Below, one piece after another: positions 1 through 5,375 of a stretch of 11,472 nucleotides of DNA. Position 1 is the first letter of the stretch. Each line of letters begins with the position of its first letter. Where the stretch lies: positions 1-11,472 of the forward strand of contig JBKHJA010000091.1 of the NCBI GenBank assembly GCA_046538375.1, given 5' to 3'. The translations under genes and the position numbers were made by a program. A model generated the notes under the pieces. That model was not told where the DNA came from. It ran no database searches and saw only the letters and a program-made list of their open reading frames with translations. Source of the DNA: JBKHJA01 sp046538375 (GTDB lineage Bacteria > Acidobacteriota > Aminicenantia > Aminicenantales > Aminicenantaceae).

Positions 1-101
1 CACAATCACCATCTAAAAGGCTTTCCCGGTGCAGTGGGTGTAACCTTTCTGCTGGCCATCTTTCCTGTCCACAATCACCGTGATTCTCTTTTCAAGTGGC
101 G
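1..101. other. Edge stretch without a recognisable gene
   Basis: I see no intact gene and no tRNA T-loop here. A 10-bp direct repeat CACAATCACC occurs at 1-10 and 70-79, and the second copy runs into a small palindrome (AATCAC-C-GTGATT). The plus strand is open in one frame from the window edge to about 160, but that frame continues across the antisense of the broken gene at 102-300 and so is probably meaningless. The stretch most likely belongs to the same decayed mobile DNA as its right neighbour. Confidence 0.3.
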
Positions 102-300
102 TCAATATCCTCTATATGACTTTATCCTCTCCCATTTCTCTATTCTCTGTCTTCTCCAATAAGCTCAGTCATAAACCCAATCTGGACATCTTTTAACTAT
201 GATTCCCGGCGACCTCAGCCACCTCTGAATTGTCCTTCTTGGTATATGAAGGAGCTCGCACCCCTATAGACTTGGCTTTTTCAACTTCGGGAACAAGGGC
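102..300 (-). pseudogene. Broken copy of the small helix-turn-helix gene found at 2662-2991
   Basis: On the minus strand this stretch can be translated to match the C-terminal two thirds of the intact HTH protein at 2662-2991. Shared blocks include EKAKSIG, TIQRWLR, VKRCPDWVYD, AYWRR and KWERI. The match changes frame after the EKAKSIGVRA segment, where some bases are missing, and a Trp codon of the intact copy is TGA here (165-167). The upstream part of the intact gene is absent and unrelated sequence joins at about 300. The gene is therefore dead by frameshift, nonsense and 5' truncation. It shows that the element family was present at least twice in this locus. The identity with the intact copy is clear at both protein and DNA level. 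Confidence 0.85.
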
Positions 301-316
301 TTCAGGGTTACTGGCT

Positions 317-451
317 TCAAATTGCTCCACCAGAATTGTAAAAATGCTCATTAACAATTTCATAGGAAAATAGGCTGTTTTGCTTCATCCAGATTCTTTC
401 GTTATCCAGGTAGAAAAGCACAATGTTGAATGCCACAAATTTGAACGGAAT
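317..451 (-). pseudogene. Possible remnant of a RhuM-type (virulence RhuM family) N-terminus
   Basis: A minus-strand frame reads NIVLFYLDNERIWMKQNSLF, then IVNEHFYNSGGAI and a stop at 317-319. The pattern NE-x-I/V-W-x-x-Q-x-x-x-LF followed by VNEH and SG resembles the N-terminal region of RhuM-family proteins (family knowledge), with several residues missing in the middle. There is no convincing start codon or ribosome-binding site, and the frame runs in from the mazF end. I infer a decayed fragment. RhuM genes are common cargo of mobile elements, which fits the context. The resemblance is short and could be chance. Confidence 0.3.
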
Positions 452-474
452 ATAAGATATGGAAAGTACAGAGA

Positions 475-813
475 TTAATCCATTTCAAAAGTAGTCTTTA
501 TAGCTTCCTCAACCTGCTTCAGTACTTCAGGAGATAATGAGCCTATCCTACTCTGCAATCGAGATTTTGCAAGGACTTTGATTTGATAACATAAGGCAAC
601 TGAATCCTGAATCAAACCCCCTTCCCCTTGTGGTAGCAACACACATCCAGGAATTTGTGCTCTTCTTAAGTTTGTAGTAATTGGAATTGCAACAACAGTT
701 TGTGTATATTTATTTAATTTGTCGCTTTGAATTATTAAAACTGGTCTGATTCCAGCCTGCTCAGACCCCCTAGAACCACTAAGGTCTGCGATGTATACAT
801 CGCCCTTCTTCAT
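475..813 (-). CDS. mazF: MazF/PemK-type toxin (type II toxin-antitoxin endoribonuclease)
   Basis: This 112-residue protein has the typical length and layout of MazF/PemK toxins, which cleave single-stranded mRNA at short sequence motifs and stop growth unless bound by an antitoxin. The N-terminus MKKGDVYIADL starts the first strand. GSEQ-x-G-x-RPVLIIQSD (residues 16-31) is the family signature with the conserved Arg-Pro. PITT (44-47) carries the conserved Thr of the active site, and DSVALCYQIKVLAKSRL (70-86) is the second signature. The start overlaps the antitoxin stop as ATGA (810-813), so translation is probably coupled. It is the last gene of the protease-antitoxin-toxin set. Both catalytic signature regions are present, so the toxin looks intact. 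I cannot predict the cleavage motif or the species-level subfamily. Confidence 0.92.
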   Translation of the reverse strand: MKKGDVYIADLSGSRGSEQAGIRPVLIIQSDKLNKYTQTVVAIPITTNLRRAQIPGCVLLPQGEGGLIQDSVALCYQIKVLAKSRLQSRIGSLSPEVLKQVEEAIKTTFEMD

Positions 814-1076
814 TCTACATCTTCAGTTAATAATATTTCATTATATTCATCCATCCCCATCTCAGCCATTTCTATATCTTCTTCTGCAAACTCTGCAAAA
901 AGTTGACGAAGTTCTTCCTCAGGTTCTACTTTCTCTGGTTCAATCATTAGACTTTTGCTAGTATCAGGGAAGGTCAGCAATTGATAGCGAACAAGTGGCA
1001 CTACCGCAGTCTGTGTCTCAACAGTTACTTCATCCCAAAAGCTCTGTATTGTATCTGTACGAACATTCGTTGACAT
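810..1076 (-). CDS. Antitoxin-like small acidic protein paired with MazF
   Basis: This 88-residue protein lies directly upstream of the toxin and overlaps it by ATGA, the usual place for the antitoxin. I chose the ATG at 1076 because AAAGGAGGAG lies 5-8 bases before it; a longer in-frame reading to 1217 only runs antisense-free through the end of the protease gene. The C-terminal half is strongly acidic (EEELRQLFAEFAEEDIEMAE, then MGMDEYNEILL). An acidic tail ending in an 'AEMGMDEYNEIL'-like helix is common in antitoxins that wrap MazF-type toxins (family knowledge). The N-terminal half (TIQSFWDEV, VPLVRYQLLTFPD) does not show a clear AbrB/MazE, ribbon-helix-helix or HTH domain to me. Function as antitoxin is inferred from position, size and charge; how the operon is autoregulated is unclear. 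Confidence 0.75.
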   Translation of the reverse strand: MSTNVRTDTIQSFWDEVTVETQTAVVPLVRYQLLTFPDTSKSLMIEPEKVEPEEELRQLFAEFAEEDIEMAEMGMDEYNEILLTEDVE

Positions 1077-1077
1077 A

Positions 1078-2100
1078 TTACTCCTCCTTTTTTGATTTGA
1101 AGTCTTTCCATCCGACGATATTCTCTTGTACTCGGATTTGAGGAGATGCTCCAAGTTGCTGTGAAGGAAGTCTTGAAAGTTCGATAGTTTTAAGGAACTT
1201 TGAATGTAAACCTTCACTACTTATACAAGCAATATAAGCTTCCATCTTATGAGATTTCTGCTCTTCTGGTATCAACTGCATTGGATTAAAAGGTTTTCCT
1301 AATCCCATTTCTTCCTTATACACTAAATATAAATCCCATATGAGGTGTTCAAGTTCACCTGATGGAGATTCTATTTTTAAACCTAATTTCTTAGCTTCTT
1401 CTCTGTTTATTAGATAGTTATGATAATAAAGCTTTTCAACTAAATCTTCTACAATCTGATTTATCTGCTCTGCTTCTTTTTCTTCGTCCATATGCAGTCT
1501 TAATAGCTTGGATGCTAAAAGTCTAATTAAAGAATGAGTCCGATAAACCGCACCTATAGCAAGAGGATGAATTTTACCTACCAATGTTTCTAAAACACTA
1601 ACAACATTGGATTGTTCTGTAACCTCTAACTTTTCCTTTGCTAAGTTAATATAACCAAAAACATCTTCAACAGATATTTCGATTTTAGGTTCATTAGGCA
1701 CATCAGGATGAGGAGGATTAAAAGGTGTGCCTATATTCGGGTCTATTGGAGAGAGTTCTCCTAATCGACCCATTACAATCTTATCTGCACCCAAAGCAAT
1801 CATTGTAGCCGCACTGTGCGCCCTATAAGGCACTAATACATTAAAATCTTTTGAAAACTCTCGAATGAGATTTACCAGCCGCCAAGGTGGCATAATATCC
1901 CCTCCTGTACTATAGATAAATAAATCAATCTTATCAGTGTTTCCTATCCTCTTAAGATGCTCGTAGAAAATGGGGATAATATCTGTGGCGATTTTTGCTC
2001 TTAAAGGGGGCTGTCTATCAGATGTAACATAGGCTAATACTCTTGAACCTCTAAAGGATTCAAGAGAAGCGATACATTTATCTAGATTTTCTTCTGACAT
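1078..2100 (-). CDS. Serine dehydrogenase proteinase family protein (ClpP/SppA-fold serine protease)
   Basis: This 340-residue protein belongs to the SDH_protease family (Pfam PF01972 by recognition), which has a ClpP/crotonase fold and is related to signal peptide peptidase SppA. The core runs from LAYVTSDRQPPL through IDLFIYSTGGDIMPPWRL (Gly-Gly of the likely oxyanion region), then YRAHSAATMIALGADKIVMG with the probable nucleophile Ser in HSAAT, and LGELSPIDPNIG, a family hallmark. The C-terminal part is mainly helical and charged. The start at 2100 is chosen for GGAGG five bases upstream; a TTG at 2163 would add 21 residues but lacks such a site. I see no membrane segment or signal peptide, so it may act in the cytoplasm. 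The stop is 1 nt from the antitoxin start and its last codons contain the antitoxin ribosome-binding site, so the two are co-expressed. Its substrate is unknown; the antitoxin or a stress-denatured protein are candidates. Confidence 0.85.
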   Translation of the reverse strand: MSEENLDKCIASLESFRGSRVLAYVTSDRQPPLRAKIATDIIPIFYEHLKRIGNTDKIDLFIYSTGGDIMPPWRLVNLIREFSKDFNVLVPYRAHSAATMIALGADKIVMGRLGELSPIDPNIGTPFNPPHPDVPNEPKIEISVEDVFGYINLAKEKLEVTEQSNVVSVLETLVGKIHPLAIGAVYRTHSLIRLLASKLLRLHMDEEKEAEQINQIVEDLVEKLYYHNYLINREEAKKLGLKIESPSGELEHLIWDLYLVYKEEMGLGKPFNPMQLIPEEQKSHKMEAYIACISSEGLHSKFLKTIELSRLPSQQLGASPQIRVQENIVGWKDFKSKKEE

Positions 2101-2222
2101 GTCATCCTCCAGTGCTTTTAGCTTTTGAGCCTCCACATGATGTGCCTTGAAATTGTAGCACAATTAAAAAAATAAAGTATATTAAAAACAACCCCGCATC
2201 ATTTTGTCGCTTTTCTGCTGCT

Positions 2223-2251
2223 ATAATAGCAAACAATTAATAATAAGTGAA
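2223..2251 (-). promoter_or_regulatory. Candidate promoter of the protease-antitoxin-toxin operon
   Basis: On the minus strand TTCACT (2246-2251) and TATTAT (2223-2228) are separated by 17 bp, matching four and five of six sigma-70 consensus bases. Transcription would start about 120 bases before the protease ATG at 2100. A second perfect TATAAT box (2260-2265, minus) lies just upstream but lacks a good -35 hexamer. The site lies next to the direct repeats at 2279-2300, so a protein bound there could influence it. This is prediction from sequence only. Confidence 0.4.
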
Positions 2252-2278
2252 CCCCCACTATTATACAGAACTCATCCC

Positions 2279-2300
2279 GTGTAACGGATATGTCACAAAT
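2279..2300. repeat. Direct-repeat pair, module A (candidate integrase arm-type site)
   Basis: Two 11-bp units lie head to tail: a worn GTGTAACGGAT and a clear ATGTCACAAAT. The same arrangement recurs at 2466-2487 and 3022-3043, each time followed by related sequence and a tRNA 3' end. Just before it lies AACTCATCCC, also present before module B. Direct repeats spaced by one helical turn next to a tRNA attachment site are typical of arm-type sites of tyrosine integrases (general knowledge); the assignment here is inference. Confidence 0.5.
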
Positions 2301-2395
2301 TTTGCTAAAAAACGCCCAATTACGGCTACAAATGGCTAAAGAATAAGCAAGGCTAAACCGTGTGATGATTTCCAGGGAAAAAATGATTTGTTATC

Positions 2396-2445
2396 TGTGG
2401 GGCCGACAAGACTTGAACTCGCTACCTCCGGCGTGACAGGCCGAC
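2396..2445 (-). pseudogene. tRNA-Asp(GTC) 3' half (attachment-site-like fragment)
   Basis: On the minus strand a complete anticodon arm (stem TCGGC/GCCGG, loop CTGTCAC, anticodon GTC), a variable loop, a T arm (stem GCGAG/CTTGT, loop TTCAAGT) and the 3' acceptor strand CGGCCCC can be read. The 5' acceptor strand and the D arm are missing; upstream is unrelated AT-rich sequence. The T stem has two G-T pairs and the 3' end reads ACAG rather than NCCA, so it is decaying. It cannot be a functional tRNA. Fragments that begin near the anticodon stem and run to the 3' end are the usual duplicated core left by elements that integrate into tRNA genes. Confidence 0.8.
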
Positions 2446-2465
2446 GTTTTTATAAACTCATCCCC

Positions 2466-2487
2466 ATGTCACAAATATGTCACAAAA
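2466..2487. repeat. Direct-repeat pair, module B (candidate integrase arm-type site)
   Basis: ATGTCACAAAT and ATGTCACAAAA stand in tandem with an 11-bp period. This is the best-kept of the three pairs. It lies only about 20 bp from the tRNA-Asp fragment on its left and 91 bp from the encoded CCA of the tRNA-Val fragment on its right. The stretch between shares long blocks with module C, such as ATGGTATT and TTGAAAGG, in the same order. Confidence 0.6.
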
Positions 2488-2578
2488 TTTGTTGATTTAA
2501 GCTGAAATTATGGTATTGGGATTGAAAGGAAAACTAACCGGGAAAGCCTATTTTCCCCTGATAATAATGGAAAATCTC

Positions 2579-2630
2579 TGGTGGGCGGTGCTGGGTTCGA
2601 ACCAGCGACCCCCGGTTTGTAAGACCGGTA
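2579..2630 (-). pseudogene. tRNA-Val(TAC) 3' half (attachment-site-like fragment)
   Basis: The minus strand shows a perfect anticodon arm (CCGGT-CTTACAA-ACCGG, anticodon TAC), variable loop GGGTC, a perfect T arm (GCTGG-TTCGAAC-CCAGC), acceptor strand ACCGCCC, discriminator A and an encoded CCA. The D arm and the 5' acceptor strand, expected as GGGCGGT, are absent: upstream the sequence turns into the short gap before the HTH gene. All remaining stems pair perfectly, so this copy is younger or better conserved than the tRNA-Asp fragment. It cannot fold as a full tRNA and is read as an attachment core. Confidence 0.85.
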
Positions 2631-2661
2631 CTTATTTCAGACATTTCTTTTTTAAGTGGCG

Positions 2662-2991
2662 TCATTTTCTATATGACATTATTCTTTCCCATTTCTCCCT
2701 TCTTTTTCTCCTCCAATACGCCCAGTCATAGACCCAATCAGGACACCTCTTTACCATAACACCTTTTTCCCTTAACCACCTTTGAATTGTACTTCTTGGC
2801 ATATGAAGGAGACGAACGGTAGCTCTAATCCCTATAGACTTGGCTTTTTCAACCGCATATACTTTCTGTTCTTGAGTGTAGTCTCCTCCTTTGGGATTTA
2901 GATTTTGGAAATAAGACAACTGTTTACGATTTTGTGCTTCGATCCACAACCGGATCAGTGATCTTGTACTTAATTTATCTAATCTATTCAT
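2662..2991 (-). CDS. Small helix-turn-helix protein of the integrated element
   Basis: This 109-residue basic protein is intact. I chose the ATG at 2991 because GGAGG lies five bases before it; a TTG at 3030 would add 13 residues that overlap the direct repeats. Residues about 40-72 (EQKVYAVEKAKSIG, ATVRLLHMPRSTIQRWLREKG) form a helix-turn-helix of the kind seen in transposase or resolvase DNA-binding heads: a first helix, a short turn and a recognition helix with STIQRWL. The tail is rich in Trp, Arg and Lys (WVYDWAYWRRKRREKWERI) and probably also binds nucleic acid. There is no catalytic recombinase domain. It sits between a tRNA-Val fragment and the repeats near tRNA-Gln, the slot normally held by an integrase or excisionase gene. 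A dead paralogue lies at 102-300. Role as excisionase, repressor or transposase fragment is open. Confidence 0.65.
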   Translation of the reverse strand: MNRLDKLSTRSLIRLWIEAQNRKQLSYFQNLNPKGGDYTQEQKVYAVEKAKSIGIRATVRLLHMPRSTIQRWLREKGVMVKRCPDWVYDWAYWRRKRREKWERIMSYRK

Positions 2992-3021
2992 GTTGCCCTC
3001 CAAATACAGAGATATCTTCTC

Positions 3022-3043
3022 ATGTGACAAATACGTGACAAAT
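3022..3043. repeat. Direct-repeat pair, module C (candidate integrase arm-type site)
   Basis: ATGTGACAAAT and ACGTGACAAAT repeat with an 11-bp period. The units differ from modules A and B by GTGACA in place of GTCACA. The pair lies 30 bp upstream of the HTH gene start and 82 bp from the CCA end of tRNA-Gln, so it could serve both as an integrase arm site and as an operator for the HTH gene. Both roles are inferred. Confidence 0.55.
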
Positions 3044-3125
3044 TCTGTTGACTAGCGCTGAAGCTATGGTATTACGGTTGAAAGGCAAAAATGGGAATTT
3101 CCAGGGGAAAACAGCAAAATCAGGC

Positions 3126-3199
3126 TGGCTGGGAAGCAGGGATTCGAACCCCGATTCCATGATCCAGAGTCATGTGTCCTGCCATTGGACGACTTCCCA
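3126..3199 (-). tRNA. tRNA-Gln (anticodon CTG), complete with encoded CCA
   Basis: All arms pair on the minus strand: acceptor TGGGAAG/CTTCCCA, D arm GTCC/GGAC, anticodon arm CATGA-CTCTGGA-TCATG with anticodon CTG, and T arm CGGGG-TTCGAAT-CCCTG. The discriminator base is G and the CCA is encoded (3126-3128). It reads CAG glutamine codons. It is the only complete tRNA in the window and borders the accessory block, so it is the likely anchor site at which the element family entered. Its 3' flank is homologous to the flanks of the two tRNA fragments at 2396 and 2579. Confidence 0.95.
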
Positions 3200-3210
3200 G
3201 CGCTAAAAAA

Positions 3211-3239
3211 ATGATAATAAATCTTTCCCTAATTTTCAA
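3211..3239 (-). promoter_or_regulatory. Candidate promoter of tRNA-Gln
   Basis: TTGAAA (3234-3239, minus) and TATCAT (3211-3216) are separated by 17 bp, each close to the sigma-70 consensus. The -10 box ends about 11 bases before the mature tRNA 5' end, so a very short 5' leader would be made. This backbone-side promoter would keep the tRNA active after integration at its 3' end. Prediction from sequence only. Confidence 0.5.
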
Positions 3240-3374
3240 CCTGCCGGAGTTGTCTTGAAACAAAGCAGTAAGTTCTCAATAAATTGAGGTAAGTTCCAAT
3301 AATGGGATTACAAAGCAGTCCTAACCTGCATAAAATCATAAAATTACAGAACCCAGAATGGCCTTTCATTTACG

Positions 3375-3403
3375 TTGACTTGGCATTTTGATGATGATAC
3401 TAT
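3375..3403 (+). promoter_or_regulatory. Candidate promoter of the flippase-nrdR-hsp20-lon gene run
   Basis: TTGACT (3375-3380) and TACTAT (3398-3403) lie 17 bp apart, with five and four of six consensus bases. Transcription would start near 3410, only about six bases before the ATG at 3416, which has no ribosome-binding site. If correct, the first gene is translated from an almost leaderless mRNA. The rest of the 216-bp gap back to tRNA-Gln holds only short repeats (ACAAAGCAGT at 3260 and 3310). Confidence 0.4.
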
Positions 3404-3415
3404 TTTCGATCCGTC

Positions 3416-4444
3416 ATGAAAAAGAACCTGATCAGGGTCACTGTACTCTTTTTCCTGGCCTTTGTCTTCCTCTATTTTTTCTTCCGCAGCGTGGACTGGA
3501 AAGAGGTCTTCAGCTACCTTACCGATGTCGACCTTAAGTTCTTTATCCTGATCGTTGTTCTTGTTCCTGTTCATCTTCTCACCCGTTCTTTCCGCTGGAG
3601 ATATCTTCTTAAACACGAAAAACAGGGAGTGGGAATTTTCAACCGGTTTGCCGCCAATGCGGTGGGATTCACGGTGACCTTTATTTTTCCGGGCCGGTTA
3701 GGGGAGCTGGTCAGACCGTTATATCTTGCCCAGAAGGAGAAGATAAGCAAGGGATTTGTGCTGGGCACAGTGGTGGTGGAGAGGACTTTTGATATCTTCA
3801 CCATGTGCTTTCTGCTGGGACTTTTTCTGGTCTCTAAACCCCTCTATTCTTCCTTCTTTCAGGTAGATGAGGAGGCTTATTCCAGTTTATACCTGTGGGG
3901 CATTGTGGGTTTGGCTTTTGCCTTTTTGATGCTGATCACAGCCCTCTCTCTTTATTTTTTCAAGGAAAAGACTTTGTCTGTTATCTCCTTTCTGCTTAAG
4001 CCTTTTTCAGAAAGAATATCTGAAAAAGTCCTGGAGATATTTCATGAGTTTATTCAGGGATTAAAGTTTTTCCATTCTGTAGGTAATTTCTTGATGTATG
4101 TGCTGTGGTCTTTCATTGTCTGGCTGGGAATTATCTTCTACTACTGGATTTTCTTTTTCGCCTACAATATCAGGATTCCGTTCTTTTTTCTCTTTCCTTA
4201 TGTTTTTTTGACCATGGTGGGGGCCTCCATTCCTACTCCTGGAATGGTGGGAGGATTTCATTATTTCAGTAAGCTGGGGTTGACTTCTCTGTATCATATT
4301 GGTGTTAACCTGGCAGTGAGCATGACCATAGTGGTTCATGCGGTGCAGGTGGTGGTGACTTGCCTGGTAGGTTATGCTATATTATGGAAAGAAGGAATTT
4401 CGTTATTTCAATTGAAAAAATTAGGGGAGGAAGCTGAACCATGA
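3416..4444 (+). CDS. Flippase-like integral membrane protein (lysylphosphatidylglycerol synthase TM-region family, UPF0104)
   Basis: The 342-residue protein is very hydrophobic, with about seven or eight membrane segments (for example residues 7-23, 41-57, 125-140, 160-182, 224-250, 254-272 and 300-324). Family marks of the PF03706/UPF0104 group are FPGRLGELVRPLYLAQ (91-106), VVVERTFD (119-126) and PTPGMVGGFHYF (273-284). Related proteins are the membrane part of MprF and AglD-type proteins, linked to moving or modifying lipids or lipid-linked sugars (family knowledge). No synthase domain is attached, so a lipid flippase or lipid-modifying helper is the likely role, but the substrate is unknown. 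The ATG at 3416 has no ribosome-binding site and lies just after a candidate promoter. The stop overlaps the nrdR start as ATGA, so the two are probably coupled. Confidence 0.85.
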   Translation: MKKNLIRVTVLFFLAFVFLYFFFRSVDWKEVFSYLTDVDLKFFILIVVLVPVHLLTRSFRWRYLLKHEKQGVGIFNRFAANAVGFTVTFIFPGRLGELVRPLYLAQKEKISKGFVLGTVVVERTFDIFTMCFLLGLFLVSKPLYSSFFQVDEEAYSSLYLWGIVGLAFAFLMLITALSLYFFKEKTLSVISFLLKPFSERISEKVLEIFHEFIQGLKFFHSVGNFLMYVLWSFIVWLGIIFYYWIFFFAYNIRIPFFFLFPYVFLTMVGASIPTPGMVGGFHYFSKLGLTSLYHIGVNLAVSMTIVVHAVQVVVTCLVGYAILWKEGISLFQLKKLGEEAEP

Positions 4445-4896
4445 GATGTCCTTTTTGTGCTCATCCAGAAAGCAAGGTCATAGATTCAAGAGAAAGTAAG
4501 AATTCTTTGAGGATCCGGCGCCGAAGGGAATGTCTGTCCTGCCAGAGGAGATTCACCACCTATGAGAAGATCGAAGAGGTTCCTTATATGGTGGTGAAAA
4601 AAGACGGGAGACGCCAGCCGTTCGACAGCCAGAAGCTGCTGCGGGGAATGTTGATGGCCTGCGAGAAACGTCCTGTTCCTGTCGGCAAACTGGAAGAAAT
4701 CGTGGAGGAAGTGGAGTCCATGCTTCAAGAGCGCCAGGAAAAAGAGATGGAGGCTTCGGAGATCGGCGGGTATGTGATGAAAAAATTGAAGAGCCTGGAT
4801 AAAGTGGCTTATGTCCGGTTTGCCTCTGTTTACAGAGAATTTAAGGATGTTCTTGAATTCAAAAAAGAGTTAGAAAAACTTTTAAAAGAAAAATAG
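4441..4896 (+). CDS. nrdR: Transcriptional repressor NrdR of ribonucleotide reductase genes
   Basis: This 151-residue protein has the standard NrdR length and layout. A zinc ribbon uses Cys3, Cys6, Cys31 and Cys34 (MRCPFC, RRRRECLSCQRRFTTYE), and an ATP-cone domain follows (about 47-137, starting PYMVVKKDGRRQPFD). NrdR senses ATP/dATP through the cone and binds NrdR boxes before ribonucleotide reductase operons to match dNTP supply to demand. GGGAGG lies ten bases before the ATG, and the start overlaps the stop of the upstream membrane gene by ATGA. Hsp20 follows after 11 bases. I see no NrdR box within the window, so its targets are elsewhere. All four zinc ligands are present and the protein should be active. 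Confidence 0.97.
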   Translation: MRCPFCAHPESKVIDSRESKNSLRIRRRRECLSCQRRFTTYEKIEEVPYMVVKKDGRRQPFDSQKLLRGMLMACEKRPVPVGKLEEIVEEVESMLQERQEKEMEASEIGGYVMKKLKSLDKVAYVRFASVYREFKDVLEFKKELEKLLKEK

Positions 4897-4907
4897 AAGA
4901 TCTCCGG

Positions 4908-5360
4908 ATGGTAAAGAAGATTAAGCCTGTCTCAAGAACAGTAAAAATTGAGACTGAAATCAATAAAATCGTGGGAGAGGTCTTTTTCCAGAAAAGGGAG
5001 TTTTTAGGGTTGGATGAAGGCTGGGTTCCTTACGTGGATGTTTCGGAAAAAGAAAATGAAATCATAATAGTGAGTGAACTCCCGGGAGTGAAACAGAGAG
5101 ATATCAACATTTTGCTCCACAGCAACCGCCTAGAGATAAGCGGAGTTAAGAGAGAGAATCTTCCTCCCGGAAGAATAAAATATCATCGTCTGGAGCGGGA
5201 ATACGGGACATTCCGCCGCTACATCTTTCTGCCCGGTTTTATCATACCTGATAAAGCCAAAGCTTTGCTTGAGAACGGAGTATTGACCGTTGTCTTGAGA
5301 AAGTATAAACGGAAAAAGGAAAAACAGGTGGTCGTAAAAATCCAGGAGAGCCATGAATAG
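4908..5360 (+). CDS. Small heat shock protein, Hsp20/alpha-crystallin family
   Basis: This 150-residue protein has a short N-terminal arm and an alpha-crystallin domain from about residue 40 to 135. Marks are PYVDVSEKENEIIIVSELPG (41-60), ISGVKRE (77-83), EREYGTFRRYIFLPG (96-110) and LLENGVLTVVL (120-130), the typical last strands. A charged stretch and VVVKIQ (141-146) follow, which may act as the C-terminal I/V-x-I/V tail that joins dimers into larger assemblies. Such chaperones hold unfolding proteins without ATP. It lies 11 bases after nrdR and 15 bases before lon, so holding and degrading of damaged proteins are linked in one transcript. The ribosome-binding site before the ATG is weak (AGAAGATC). 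I see no CIRCE or other heat-shock operator nearby. Confidence 0.93.
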   Translation: MVKKIKPVSRTVKIETEINKIVGEVFFQKREFLGLDEGWVPYVDVSEKENEIIIVSELPGVKQRDINILLHSNRLEISGVKRENLPPGRIKYHRLEREYGTFRRYIFLPGFIIPDKAKALLENGVLTVVLRKYKRKKEKQVVVKIQESHE

Positions 5361-5375
5361 ACATGGAGAAAACAG

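Noticed and set aside
1077..1217. N-terminal extension of the antitoxin to 1217
   Set aside because: It lies wholly inside the 3' end of the protease gene in another frame, while the ATG at 1076 has a strong ribosome-binding site.
2101..2163. TTG start at 2163 for the protease
   Set aside because: The ATG at 2100 has GGAGG five bases upstream and the extra 21 residues show no family similarity I can see.
2396..2630. Split or permuted functional tRNA genes for Asp and Val
   Set aside because: Neither D arm nor 5' acceptor strand for either tRNA is found anywhere near, and the Asp piece has lost its CCA end.
2510..2731. Plus-strand 73-residue frame across the tRNA-Val fragment
   Set aside because: Its centre (AVLGSNQRPPVCKTGTYF) is the antisense of the tRNA-Val 3' half, a well-known source of false proteins, and its end is antisense to the HTH gene.
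2223..3200. CRISPR array suggested by the repeated TGTCACAAA units
   Set aside because: The units are only 11 bp, occur in pairs rather than with regular spacers, and are tied to tRNA ends.
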